A stretch of 64,000 nt of DNA from Saccoglossus kowalevskii. Taxonomy: Eukaryota > Hemichordata > Enteropneusta > Harrimaniidae. Under the pieces are notes generated by a model. It ran no database searches, had not been told where the DNA came from, and worked only from the letters and a program-made list of their open reading frames with translations. The stretch covers positions 44,817 to 108,816 of the forward strand of contig NW_003150784.1 of NCBI RefSeq assembly GCF_000003605.2. The letters run 5' to 3'. Position 1 is the first letter of the stretch, and each line of letters starts with the position of its first letter. Position numbers and translations under genes: made by a program. Shown here in pieces: positions 37,275-50,430 of this stretch.

Positions 37275-38140
37275 GGTGTGGTAACATTGGTTGGTTAGGA
37301 TGATGTGGATGAGAAGAGGCATAACAACATTTGGGGGTTCTGAGATGGTTGAGATGGGACATGGTAACATTAGAGGGTTCTGAGATGGTTGAGATGGGAC
37401 ATGGTAACATTGGTGGGTTCTGAGATGGTTGAGATGGGACATGGTAACATTGGTGGGTTCTGAGCTNNNNNNNNNNNNNNNNNNNNNNNNNNNNNNNNNN
37501 NNNNNNNNNNNNNNNNGTTGAGGATGGGACATGGTAACATTGGTGGGTTCCGATGTGGTTGAGATGGGGCATGGTAACATTGGTGGGTTCCGAGGTGGTT
37601 GAGATGGGACATGGTAACATTGGTGGGTTCCGAGGTGGTTGAGATGGGACATGGTGACATTGGTGGGTTCCGAGGTGGTTGAGATGGGACATGGTAACAT
37701 TGGTGGGTTCCGAGGTGGTTGAGATGGGACATGGTAACATTGGTGGGTTCCGAGGTGGTTGAGATGGGACATGGTGACATTGGTGGGTTATGAGATGGTT
37801 GAGATGGGACATAGTAACATTGGTGGGTTATGAGGTGGTTGAGATGGGACATAGTAACATTAGTGGGTTCTGAGGTGGTTGAGATGGGAAATGGTAATAT
37901 TGGTGGGTTCCGAGGTGGTTGAGATGGGACATGGTAACATTGGTGGGTTCTGAGGTTGGTGAGATCGGGAAAGGTCGGATTGGAGGGTTCTGGGGTGGGT
38001 CAGATGAGGCATAGAACCAATGGTCTTTCTGGGGTGGGTTAGATGGGGGATAGCGGCATCGGATAGTTCTGAAGTGGGTTAGATGGGACACGGCAACATT
38101 GGAGAGTTCTGAGGTGGGTGAGATGGCAACATCGGTGGTT
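37275..38140. repeat. 40-bp minisatellite
   Basis: About 21 tandem units of 40 bp, unit GGTTGAGATGGGACATGGTA plus ACATTGGTGGGTTCCGAGGT. Inner units are almost identical. Both edges (37275-37320 and about 37960-38140) are diverged, as expected when exchange is most active in the middle. Because 40 is not a multiple of 3 and the unit has no stop on the - strand, all three - strand frames stay open. The resulting proteins (NHLGTHQCYHVPSQPPRNPP-like repeats) are an arithmetic by-product, not evidence of a gene. Confidence 0.97.
37467..37516. other. Assembly gap (50 N) inside the minisatellite
   Basis: The unit phase before and after the gap does not agree, so the gap length is not exact. The true number of units is unknown. 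Confidence 1.
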
Positions 38141-40085
38141 TAGGGTTGGCACTTGAAAAACTGCAATAACCCGAGATGTGTTAATTTCTCACCCACACAC
38201 TGAGTAGCCGGGAAATTAAACGGTTCGCCCCGCGCCGTGGCGCATTTAGTACTGAGAATACGTAGTACGAATAATACAATAAACAAAAATGAAATAAGAC
38301 TGGCTAAGTGTCGTCATCAAGTTTCAATACTGATTTTTGGTTTCATTTCCTTGGTCGTGCTCCGGATGTACGTGGAATCTGTTCTGCACTTTCGTCGGTT
38401 ACAGTGAAAACTTCCACCACCCACACATACGCAAGCACTATTTATATTTTCAGGAAAAGCTAATGAAGTTCGAAAGAGTGTCTTAATATGAACCATTGGC
38501 CGAAATGGACAGTTGACAAGTTTCAATTTATGTTTAATTCTTAGTATTCGGCTCATGTCAGTATGTCATTATTGTTTTGTTTTATTGGGCATTTGCAGGG
38601 GGTTGAACGTATAAAATGTACGTTTTAATACACTGTGTTGTTGATGAATGTCCCAGTGATTTGAATGTAAACCTGTGACCCGGAATGTCACTAGAGCAAA
38701 TTCTTTTCATCAAATGCGTATTAAATCTCTCTTCGAGGATTGTGATAGGGCTAATAACGACACCAAGCTACACTCCCACTTACATCTGAACTAATTGGAA
38801 TCCGAATTAGCAATATCTCACAGAGGGCTACTAGAAAATCGGACACAGCTGCCGTCCGGAAAATCCAACGATCCCCTTACCTTATATAATTGTAGAGAAT
38901 TCGTAGAATGAGTTATTTCATTTGTCCATTTTGTTATTTATGTCATGCGTGGACATTTGCGCACCATGACAGGATATCTGGAAACAGATCTTGCCTTATT
39001 GACGATGCGAGCCTTGAAAGAAATGTGCCTTGGCAGTGTCTGTCGTCACCTCCACGGTCGACCACCTGCTTCGCTCTTAGGTCGACGTAACATGTTTACT
39101 CACACACTGCATACCGTGACAACACAATATCACAGTCTTAGACTACTGTTGTTCGCGTAAACAGGACAATTCAGTTACACTTTAACGTTCAATGATGACT
39201 TGTAAGATTTGTACGACTATGACTTGCAATGAAAATAGTTTATAGTCAATATTCTGGTGAATAGCTTAAACATATCTCATCATTTAGAAAATAGTGCTCA
39301 TTTATCTTCAATAGCTACCGCCAATAATGCACAGTTGTTTTTAACGCTTCTGGAACAGTCATAGGGAAGGCGGTTATATGAATGATGGCAACGTGTTTAT
39401 AGTATCTATGCTGTACACTATTTGGGACCATGACGTACATTTACTCTAATATCGAGTTTCATATCGTCTCGCAAACAGCATGGAATATTTGGCATAACAA
39501 ACTCAGACATTGACATGCCATAGCCACATTGATTTCATAGATACAGTACATATGGTATGTTGGCCGATTCTTTGAGAGGGGAAATGAACACCTTTATTAG
39601 TTCAGTCGTGACAGTTGGTGTCAGGTGAACACAACAGCGAAGGTCAGAAAACGGCAGTAAAAATCGGGATGAGGTAGAGTCCCCGGAGGCCGTGAACATA
39701 CCGTCACCAAATGGTTGATAATCACTGCAGTGGGATATACGCAGGGGTATTCAATCTGTTATGTACCAGGCCTGAGGCAATGACGCACGGTCAGACTGTG
39801 TTCAGCTTGACAGGTTTCGACCCTCGGTCCCATAACCGCATTCTCTTTGTAAAATATTGTCGTGCCCAATCACCCAATTGTCCCAGTACCAGTGAAGAAC
39901 GGGGTATAGTTAATAAAATAAGAGAAGGCAAAAATTTCCGCCTGATGTTTTCCGGCGCCCTTGAGTAACATAAGTGAGCTAACCGCGCGGCAGTGTTATG
40001 CTCCCCAGAGTGGGAAATCAGTATTCGAATATTTTGTATTATGAGTAGTTATAAGCTGTTAACAAAAGAGGTGCACCAGAAAGTT
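38141..40085. other. No gene recognised
   Basis: Short open frames at 38945-39160 and 39711-39968 have no recognisable domain. CpG remains frequent up to about 40.3 kb. Confidence 0.5.
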
Positions 40086-40204
40086 CTGGGGATAAAAATG
40101 TTAACAAAGTTTTCGAAAGTTTGTATATCGATGTGCATTGTGGGTAATGTTGTTAGTGTTAAAGCGGCCATTTTGAATATCGACCGAAACTTGGTGATTA
40201 TAAG
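40086..40204 (+). promoter_or_regulatory. Candidate TATA-less promoter and first exon
   Basis: Within about 70 bp lie GCATTGTGGGTAA (about 40135-40147), like the half-sites common at housekeeping promoters, and GCGGCCATTTTG (40164-40175), the reverse complement of a YY1-type CAAAATGGC core. A donor-like ATAAG/GTGAGT (GT at 40205) follows. The order motif, motif, donor matches many animal 5' exons. Immediately downstream the sequence turns CpG-poor, as expected of a methylated gene body. No coding exon was found downstream to confirm it. Confidence 0.35.
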
Positions 40205-43200
40205 GTGAGTTAAATTTCCTGCAGTTCCACTGCGAATATATTCACTAGTCAGTTGTGTCATCACATTACGTGCTTAATTATAATGTCATATCTGCCACGT
40301 GCGTGGTTTTTAGCGTTTTTTGAACTGTGTTTTTCTTGTTACAATCTCAAATCCGTATCAGGAGACAAAATTATGTCAGAGTCAGAACCCTGATACAGAT
40401 AACTTTTCGGCCACACTAAATTAACAGCTTAACAGTGACATTTAACAGCAAATGCTACGTTCTTTTTTTAAGGTTAGTTGTATAAAGATCCACAGCTCCA
40501 TACTTATATTTCTTGTCAGTGTTGTGTCAAATAAATATGTACGTAACAACATGGTTCGAAAGAAAATTATAGAAATTGGTTTGCTACTGCAGGCGTGTGT
40601 GAATAGTCTAGTCTAGTGATAGGAACACATCTTTATATATGACACAAATGCAGTATTTTAGGATAATAATTTAATTTTGTTATTGCATCTTACATTGCTA
40701 GCAGTGTACAGCTACTCTTTTCTAATAGAAAATAATAATACAGTTCTGAGAGGGAATTCAAAATCAGTGTGATTAGTACGTCTATGGTTGGGGCGGAATC
40801 ATTTGATCAAGTTGTCGTATATATATATTGGCACAGTGAGTCCATCAACACATGAACACAAAGAAAATAATAATAAAAAAACAGATTGTGGATGAGTCAT
40901 GACTGACAACATGAAATTAAACGAACACTTTGATGATAATGATGTCACTGCAATACCAGCATATCCAGGCGATGAGGAACTGCATGCAGTATGGATAAGG
41001 GGTTTGGGTTACCTTTCAGCTTGATTACTAGTAAATTGGGTTTGAAACATTGTTAAAATAATACCAATGTCATATTCTTAATGGTTGTGTAATCAACTCC
41101 AAAACTCACCATGGACTTTTTGTAGTTGAATAATCAGTCAAATTGAAATTTAATTAAAATATGTGTAGATAATATGAGTTACTTCATCATCACCTCATGA
41201 ATATTCATGAGATTATTTAATTATATCATCACCTCATGAATATTCATGAGATTATTTAATTATGTCATCACCTCATGAATATTCATGAGATTATTTAATT
41301 ATATCATCACCTCATGAATATTCATGAAATTATTTAATTATGTCATCACCTCATGAATATTCATGAGATTATTTAATTATATCATCGCCTCATGAATATT
41401 CGTGAGATTATTTAATTACATCATGACCTCATGAATATTAATTTAATTGATTGATTGATTCAGAAAAACAAGTAAACAATTAATGGTGACACACTCAATA
41501 TTTCAAATGATTTTGACATTGAAATATCTTTCAATTTAGGCCAGGCAGTAAATCTCTTTGGGATTCCAAACAAATCACTCAAAAGTCACAACAAACATGA
41601 AAACATCTATAGTATATGCTCGCATTTCTGGAATTTTTTTGATGAACCTTTTCATCCAAGCCGATTATGAGTTTCCATGAATCGGATAGTACTTGTCTTT
41701 TTTAATACACAAATACAAAATTGTGCATAAAACAAATGAATATCTAGCAATACCATATCTTATGCTATTATAGTCGTACAAGCTTAGACCCTATCAAAAT
41801 TGAAACACTGAAGGATCTGAGAAAGCTGTTCGTTCAACATATCGGCTAATGAAAGCATCCACGAAAGGCCACGATGAATTGAAAAAAATCATTCAATAGA
41901 CAATGTATTAAGGATGTCAGTCTTCTCTACTTATCTTGTATAAGCAAATCTGTGCAGATGTACGGGAAAATAAGATTGTATTTCAATGTTAGCATTGTGT
42001 CTTGTGATCTGTGGCAGGTAGGAAATAAATTCTGTAACTGGAGACATTTACGTGTAATTTACAGTGTTGAACTTAAGTGAACTTACTTCCTTAGCACATT
42101 CTTTAAGGTTGCTAATGGACTTGTATTAGTCAAAAAACATTTTACTACTAGGTTAGAGTACTCCAGAACTATGTGTGGCTTTTGCGAATTTGATGCCATT
42201 TAATTAAGGGAGTGGAGTAAACAATTTTGCTGATTTGTTGGGAAAATCAATAATTTACAGTTTATAGGGACACATTCATAAGATTTTACCAACTTTAGAT
42301 GTAATTCTAAGCATTTTGAAGGCAATGCAGGGATTAAAAATTGATCTGTACACCCAACACATCATTTGAACTTATACATGTAGATATTGTTGAATAAGTT
42401 AGTGCATGTTACTATGGTTACTAGACAATTGCGATATAATATAACACTTTCAGTCAAGCACAAGATGTTCTTATTGCTATAGGCATGACGATCGCATCTC
42501 TGTTATCTTTTATCTGTCTTTCATTTCTTGCTATGACTGAAAAACTAAAGACATGCTCCTGACATTTGGTTGATGATGGAGGACGTATTGGCATTATGGA
42601 CAGGGGAGAGGAGAGAGGGCTGCATAGTCCTTTGGTATGTTCGGGGTTTTAGGTATTATTGAAAGGGTATTTTATTTTGTTATGTTCAAAATGGCTGATG
42701 TCAAACTTTCTGACTATATTCCTCTCAGTATCCACTTGCTTCCATCAAATATATTTGGTCTAAACCTGTCATATTTCTTCTGTTTGGGTAAAAAAACATT
42801 AAATGTTGACAAAACTATGGAAAAACATAAAGTGTTTTGTACAAAAAGTAGAAATATTCAAGAGCAAAAAAAAATTAACAAGTTAAAAAAAAAGTTTGAA
42901 AAAAGTTGAAAAAAAAAACAATGGTGTCTCATACACATTTGCAGTTTTCCTTTCAAAAGGTATACCATTACTAGTTGAAAAAAATTAGTTGACAGGTTAC
43001 CAAAGTAGATTAGCCATGATTTACCATCAATGTTTCAATTAGACAAAATTTATTTGATTATATAAGTACTGACGATAGTATGTAAAACACTGGAGACCTG
43101 TGAAATTGTGAATGGTCGAAAGTTTACTATAAACTAGTGTGAATTTACGAGTTCTTTCTTCTTGGCAGGGGACATAATTATGTCTTGAGTGTAGCATATA

Positions 43201-43600
43201 AATCTGTACGCTTATAGTAGTTTGTATAAAATTAAAGAAGAAAATCGATGCACAGAGACTTTATTTTATTTTGCCACCCCTGAACAATCTGTTTGCACTG
43301 CCCATTGAGGCTGATTAGGAAAAAAAACAAAACTTTTTTTGAAGTTTATGTACTTGAATACAGAGCAATTTATGAAGGCATTAATGTTTTTTATGTAAAA
43401 AAAATTCATAAATGTTTTCTATATTTCAAATGACAACTTGAGCAGTCACAATGCCTAAGTGGCTGCAGATTCCTGTACATGATAGTAAATCTGCCAATGA
43501 CTGGAGGAAACCTGCAAAGATTCATGGGTAATGGTCATTACCTAATTGCTTCTGTAGCCAATGAAATCATCATCTTTAGATTTGAATGAAGGTCTTACAA
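40205..43600. other. CpG-poor DNA, possible first intron
   Basis: Few CG dinucleotides and many TG/CA. Contains the 39-bp tandem array at 41187-41447. No exon recognised; the lysine-rich open frame at 42637-42909 is low-complexity AT-rich sequence. Confidence 0.45.
41187..41447. repeat. 39-bp tandem repeat with a palindrome in each unit
   Basis: Seven units start at 41187, 41226, 41265, 41304, 41343, 41382 and 41421. Each carries the perfect palindrome CTCATGAATATTCATGAG or a one-base variant, then ATTATTTAATTAT. The core ATGAATATTCAT resembles palindromic POU-dimer sites (ATGCATATGCAT type), which is inference. Confidence 0.95.
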
Positions 43601-43679
43601 AATAAATGTTTTATAGCTTTTTATATAAATTTACATTAAAAAAAACTATGCCCTCATGAAATATGTGATTTTCTGTTCA

Positions 43680-44010
43680 ACTGCGAGATCTCGCGAGATG
43701 CATGAAACATGCGTGTCGAACGTCTGTCGCAAAAATCGAACGATTTGATTTTGAACTCTAACTTCTTTATTTTGTAACTCACATCGACCGGCCAATCTTC
43801 GACAGAGGAATATTGCTTTTGAATACCCTCACTTAATCAAAATTGTCTATCATCAAATGTGTACAGCACATTATTAAGCATGGAAATGCTCCGCAAAATA
43901 TTTTCGCGTTTGTCGAATCCCACGCGATGTTTGACGCCACTACGACCCTATGACCTTTGTTTGTCCTGTTTTCACGTTCGATTTCACGCATAACACGTGA
44001 TTCTCGCAGT
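43680..44010. promoter_or_regulatory. Small CpG-rich island with a TCTCGCGAGA element
   Basis: In an otherwise CpG-poor region this stretch has many CG pairs. It opens with TCTCGCGAGA at 43689-43698, the palindrome known in vertebrates as a core element of unmethylated CpG-island promoters and bound by BANP. This suggests an unmethylated promoter or enhancer. Direction and target gene are unknown. Confidence 0.4.
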
Positions 44011-47000
44011 GAACGGAAAATGGTCTATTCAGCGTCAACTTTTTATTATTACCGGGTATATTTAAAATTAAAATGTGTCACAGTGTTGTGCAGCACTTAT
44101 TTGTTTTATGTGTAAACAAGGTATTTCACATGTATTGTGATGTATTTAAATGTACACCAGTTTCTCTTAATAGCGCATCTTGTTGGTAACATTGTCACAA
44201 AAGTGAGCTAGTATTGATCAGTAAGCCATAATTATTATCATACAGTTGCAGACTGGTTGGCATAACTGTAAACATTCAACATTAAAGTGCAATGACCTAT
44301 ATATCACATGGGACCCATAGCGAATATGAGGGCATGTGTTGTCTGTAACATTAAATTACTATACACATTTTTTCACTGTGAAGTAGTGATACTACATGTA
44401 CGAGAAAAAAAAAGTTGCTCATATTTTTGGAAATGAAGCCAAAGTTCTACTTTTTACAAATCTCTGCTAATGATGTCTAGACACAGGTTTAAAAGCATTA
44501 CAACCCAGCAGTGTCGCTACAGGAGATATTTGTTTTCCTCCGCGGAGAACCAAAATAAAAAACATGACATATACCGGTAGCATCTACATTAGGAACACAG
44601 ATGTGGTGTAAATCTGGATGAAAAAAAATCACAGAACATGCAGAGTGTGAAATGTTAAAAAATTCAGAGCTCTGACCTTGGTGTCAGGATACGTATAAAT
44701 ATAATTTTACTCTGTCATTCAATATACCACGTAACCGCTGTCCATCTTTGGTATACAGAGTATATTTTACTGATAGGTGATGATCTCTTGCTTTGATTTA
44801 TATTTTGTTGTGTAACCTGAATTGCAAAAAAGTTCATAAAAAACGTTCCAGGGTGGTGCAAACTATGCAGCAATTTCGAAAAAAAAGAAAAGATGTAAAC
44901 TCAAGGAGAGATTATTGATTGAACTTTTCATGTACCCATGATGCAATGCAAATGCTACTGTTCTTTGATGATAGATTTTTTCCCAGCATTATATAGTAAC
45001 CAAGAACGCCGGCATGTTTCAGCCATTTTTGTTGAAAAGTGCATTCATGGTTTATACCATAGTTTATCATAAACTTACTTATTACAAACTACAGTAACAC
45101 ATTTCAATTTCTGACAGCTTTGAGTAGTCCAATCAGAAGCAAATTTGCTTCAATTGTCTAGAATTTGACAACTAATATAAAGTACATATACTTTTCCCAG
45201 TAACTAGTGATTTCCAATGTACTTTATTTAGAAGTTATAAAACGTCACAGTATTAGGGTACTAGGGTATTAAGTATTAGGGCAGAAACTGGCGCATTAAT
45301 GTGTTGACAACTTTGGTTTTGCATGCATGACTAAACAGATCTACAATAGGATACTTCTCTAAAAAACATGTTTTTAAGTTTATAAGGTTTTTATGTGTGC
45401 TAGTTTGTATTAATTGGGCATCTGCACATGCTAAAAACCTAACTTGTCATGCTTGTTTCAAAATGCCAAATTGGTTTGATGCATATTAGTGTCATCTTAT
45501 TCTTAGCCTATATTGTGGTTATTAGTTTGATTCACTGTTGAAATAAACAACATTTTCTCTTCCCTTTTAGAAAAATATAAACTAGTCCGCTAAGTATTGC
45601 GTCCCTTTTTAATATATTAATACAACTTACTGCAAATTGCCTTCAAAATGCTTGTTATATCGTATGTTTTTTTTTTCAAACTGGTGTCAAAATTTTAGTC
45701 TAACAGAAACATTGCGCAATAGTTAATTTCTTTGTGTGCAAATACAGCTGACAGATTAGCCTCATGACCCGCAAACCAAAATCTATTCAAATGCATTAGA
45801 CTGTGTTCACTTAGAAATCATGCATCCTGGTTATGAGAATCTATGAATTAACACTTTGTTTAGCATAGAACAATACTACATAATGCAAATTATACAGCGT
45901 GTACCTGAGGTGACCAAAAAAAACAAAAACGTAAAGTGTTGGGGTAAATACAAATTTTACGATTCATTGTTCAACATGCGCATTAGCGTTTTTCAAACAC
46001 GTTTCTGCTTTCTCCATATTTGTTGGCTGTATCGCCATATATGGTCATGACATCCATGTTTTTTGGTGGTATATCCATATTTGGTGGCGATATTTCTGTA
46101 TAAGATAATAACATCCATATTTGCTGATGGTGGTATGTATTTGATTTTGGATGGTCTATTACACTTTCCAGTCTATTCAGTTACCACATTCATGATAATG
46201 ATTATTCTATGTGCAATACTTGGTAAACATGCTTAAGTGACATCATCTCTATTATGCGAGTGTCACGTACTTCTCCTTGTACACGTTATCACCAATTACG
46301 CATAGCTGTGTAGTCTTGTACTGAACGATATACTGAGCTTTAATCATCATTTCAAGTGGTTTGGAGAGTCAATTTGTGTTTAATATATACCTCTATGTCC
46401 TTGGTTCTAATTCCATTGATTGACTATTCAAGATATTGTTAGCACGTTCTCAAACTATTATATAGTATATTATCAGAGTAGATTGAATATAATATCTTAA
46501 AATCATAACAGTTAATTTGTGTGTAGTTTTATTCTGTATGTGGTCGCCTCATTCTCATGCGTGTGCATGCTATTTCAATGTCGCAAATACTTACGAGTGT
46601 GGTACCAGAACAAACAGTACAGTCCGAACATAACTTAACTTCCAAACTGACTTTGCCTTTCCAAGTATCAATGTCATCAACTTTTTCAACTTATTCTAAT
46701 AGGTAGTATTTACCTATGTTACTTAGACATATTTAGGCAGATTACCGTACTCTGCACAATTGACATATATTCTATTTCAGGCTAGAAATCTAGTTTTATG
46801 CCAGCTTGAAGCTATCTAAAGGTTATGTTATTCTTAGACCATACAATAGCTTAATTCTAGCTAGGGGTTTCTATAAATGCAGTTAATTAAAACCCCTGAT
46901 ATGCAATCACACAATGCATTTCCTCCACAATCCAGTGAATTTAAAATCTAGTTAATGTCTGTGCAAAAGCAAATCCATTAAAGCTATACCCTATGGATAT

Positions 47001-47920
47001 TTCTTCTTGTGACCTGATCACCTTGCTAGTAACGCAAGATGGTGGACCATATATCCGTATTACACGGGTCGGTATGCTACTGTGATCTCAACAGTTTATC
47101 AAGTTATGCATTCTTACAATGCAATGACAACTAAAACAACTTCACAGTCTAGTCCTTGATCACTGTGTTTAATTTAGAATACCATGCTTAAATTTACTGT
47201 TAATTTGCGCGTACATAAATGTACTATGTAAATGTAAGATGTGGCTTGTTGTTTTAAATCGTGTTGATTTATTGAAGGTGTACAATGTAATATTTACAAT
47301 AATAGACTAAACATCTTGACTTTATGACTTCATGACATCTGTTTCCGTTAGATACCTACTTCCCTTATAAATAACAGAAAACTCAATACTTTTTATCTGA
47401 TCTAATCTTTATTTGGTTAATTTGTGAAAATAATAAATTGGAATATCTTGTTGGTTTAAATTATCTATATAAACAGGATATACCATATTTCCTCTATTAG
47501 GCCAGACTTTTTTTATTCCTTGTTTCTCGAGTTTTATAAGGCAATTTTTTTGAGGAGGGCGGAAAAAAAATAAAATTAATTCTTTTTTCCTTTAGATTTG
47601 CGTGATTCTCAAAGAACTGTAAGTGAGATCATTGATCGAAGAGAAGAAATGAAATAAAATTTTATTCCATGTATAACCTTGTTTCTCATCTGCGCGAGAC
47701 TTTGGTGCTTTGATCATGATACTCCCACGAAAATGCAACTTGGGTTTGTTATGCGGCGGGCATAGTTTTTTTAGCAATTTTTTGCACTTACAAGTCGGCT
47801 GGCGCGAGAAATTACACTGAAATAAAATTTTATTTTTATTTCATTTTCGGCTCTTGTTCATTCGGCGGGTTTGCGAAACAAAGGATAACAAAAGTCTGGC
47901 CTTAGAAGCACATCTCCAAT
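44011..47920. other. CpG-poor DNA, no gene recognised
   Basis: A degenerate local repeat of words like CCATATTTGGTGG lies near 46010-46140. No exon or RNA gene could be supported. Confidence 0.45.
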
Positions 47921-47924
47921 AGAA

Positions 47925-48100
47925 ATTCTTCAATATTTCTGGAAATAAATCCTAATTTTGGGGCAAACTGAAAAAAAATTGTTCAATTATCAGTTTTTAC
48001 TCAAAAAGTTCAGCTACTTTTGTTCCAATCTTTAGATGGAAGTGCAGACTAGAAACACGACTATTTTGTAAATTTGTGATGAAAAGAGGGAACTGTTCTT
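47925..48100 (-). repeat. 'ACCTTTTCACCACCAG' MITE, copy 1 (reverse)
   Basis: In reverse complement it reads CAGTTCCCTCTTTTCATCAC, then ACAAAATAGTC, GTCTGCACTT, GAGTAAAAACTGA and CAAAATTAGGATTTATTTCC. These are the same blocks in the same order as the copies at 52995, 56334, 58309 and 60160. The outer inverted ends are weak here. Confidence 0.65.
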
Positions 48101-50097
48101 AACATAAATGTATGTGCTTTTAATAGAGAAAATACAGTATCTCCTTTATGAGCTAAAAGGAGGTATAACTGTTGATGTCATCTGAAAGAGCATTTTCAGA
48201 ATCTGTCTATCCGATTCCATGGTGATGATACATCTATCTTTATACTGTTTTAATATAAGTAGAATTATGTTTTTTCAGTCAACTCAAAGAACACCTAAAT
48301 ATCCATAACATTTTATTGTGTCTTTAAGGTAGATAGATACTTTAACCATAAATTACCAATGTTTCCAATCCGGAAAATCAATCACAGCCACTTTAATTGT
48401 CCCAAATTTTACAAATAATCACAAAAATGTTTTGTTTTTTTTGATGAAAATAGCATCACATTTAATTATAATAAATACAGCCTTAAAATGTGTGAGTTAA
48501 CACATAAACAAAATTCATAATGATAGATACCAATACTTGTACTAATATATAGAATACAGAATATAAAGAATTCCCAAGAAAATAGCAAATGAAATGTTTT
48601 TCTTATTGTTAGCACATGCTTTACTCTTAAATAAATAAAAGGCAACTCTCCAGTTAAGTTCCCAGAACTTTATTAAGTATTTTTGCGTAAAAGAAAATGT
48701 TTTTGTTTGACCAGTTTACATAACAACATGTACTGCATGGAGAATGCCTGGATAGAGCCAACATTAAATCATTTTCATCTCGTTAAATTTTCTTCAGTTA
48801 TTTCTCACTGTTAATAGCTTTACAGTTATTAAAATTTAGTGTCTAAAACAAATAACAAGACACGTTGGAATGACATCAGCAAGGTATTGATTAACCATAA
48901 TGATGTTATGACCTGTACTTGATTCAAATTTGAGTAAATTTTCTATAATGTTCACATAATTTTGAACCAAACAGACAAAATGTGACATTGTTTCTAGTTT
49001 TTGAAGAAGCATTTTGAAATTTTCAAAAAATTTCATGTGAAAAATGCAGACTATAAATGATATCGTTTTGTGGAAGTTGATGTTAGTGCTGAAAGGATTA
49101 TAATCAACTTCTTCTGGTGACTTTAAAATTGCTTGAGTGCTGTTTAAGCTGGCACCCCCCACCTTTGCAACTACATGTTAGTACTTGTATGTATATTCCA
49201 TTCCACTATGACCAATATCTCATTAGTGACATTTTCTATCTCTAGTGCACACTACCATCATCTTTGTTTTCCAGGGTTCCACGTCATAAAGAATTATCAC
49301 TAACGTATATATTTGTGACCTAGAGCCGCTTGCAGTGAAATTTAACCTGCAAAAAGAGGCAAACATTTGCTGGAACATATTCAAGTATTTTTATGTCATT
49401 TTGTAGGGAGATAAACAAGTTTGTGCCAAGACTGACTGTCATACATCTGATCTTTTAAGTGAATGATTATTGGTAGATGATGAATGATGTATGTGAGTTC
49501 CTCATCTGTTGGTAATTTGCTTCTTGTATTTACCCTCATTGACAGACATATGAGCTTTTTTTCTCATTTATATTTCACCAGACCTATGAGCAGAGACCTC
49601 TTTTAATTATAATTCACCTTGTAATTAGGAAAAGTGGAAAATTGCAACCGTGTTTGAATGGGAAAAAATTCAGGTCATAAGACGAGATTCAGACAATAAG
49701 TTGTCTGAGGATGAAAAACATGGATTTTAGCTGTAATACTTGTTTGCAATCGCCCTGCTAGACTCTTTCTAGATATTGTTGAACCCTGGATAGCACAAAT
49801 AGATTTATAGTGAAGCAGGATTTAAATTACTGGCTGCGACATAAAATATATATTCAGTAATTAGAACATAACATACATACTGGCTGTAGTAGGCGACACC
49901 CATTGTTTTGCAGAATGTATGAATCAGGCGCCTGTGAATGTATTTGTAAATGTAAAAAAAAAACTACCCTTTTCGCATATGTACGTGTCAGCAAATTATA
50001 CCCTGTAATGGTCACATGACATATGAATCAATTGATTTGTTGGACGCGATAAAAGAGCAGGGCATGCATGATGCATGACATAACTGGGAAAAACTCG
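48101..50097. other. CpG-poor DNA, no gene recognised
   Basis: A 108-codon open frame on the - strand (48836-49162) is AT-rich with no recognisable domain. Confidence 0.45.
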
Positions 50098-50430
50098 GAA
50101 AAATCCTACCACAGTCATTTTATTTCTGCTACTGTTTTTGATCATTTTCAAAACTTTTACCTTTGTAAGTGCATTAGATATTTAAATTTGACAATTTATA
50201 CCCCTACATTTATATTGTGCCTGGGCAAAATATGTAGAAAAACACTATGCAATATGAAATATGAAAAATCCTACCACAGTCATTTTATTTCTGCTACTGT
50301 TTTTGATCATTTTCAAAACTTTTTCCTTGGTAAGTGCATTAGATATTTAAACTTGACAATTTATACCTCTACATTCATATTGGGCCTGGCCAAAATATGT
50401 AAAAAAACACTATGCAATATGAAATTGCAT
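50098..50430 (+). repeat. 165-bp tandem duplication
   Basis: Two units begin at 50098 and 50263 with GAAAAATCCTACCACAGTCA and match over about 165 bp with few differences. As 165 is a multiple of 3, one + strand frame stays open across both units (128 codons). The encoded text is duplicated without a recognised domain, so I treat it as a recent tandem duplication rather than a gene. Confidence 0.9.

Noticed and set aside
37198-38091. Long proline/histidine-rich repeat proteins on the - strand
   Set aside because: All three frames are open because the 40-bp unit lacks stops. No start context, splice site or codon preference favours one.
45240-45290. TATTAGGG/TACTAGGG words as an interstitial telomere repeat
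   Set aside because: Only three irregular words, not a TTAGGG array.
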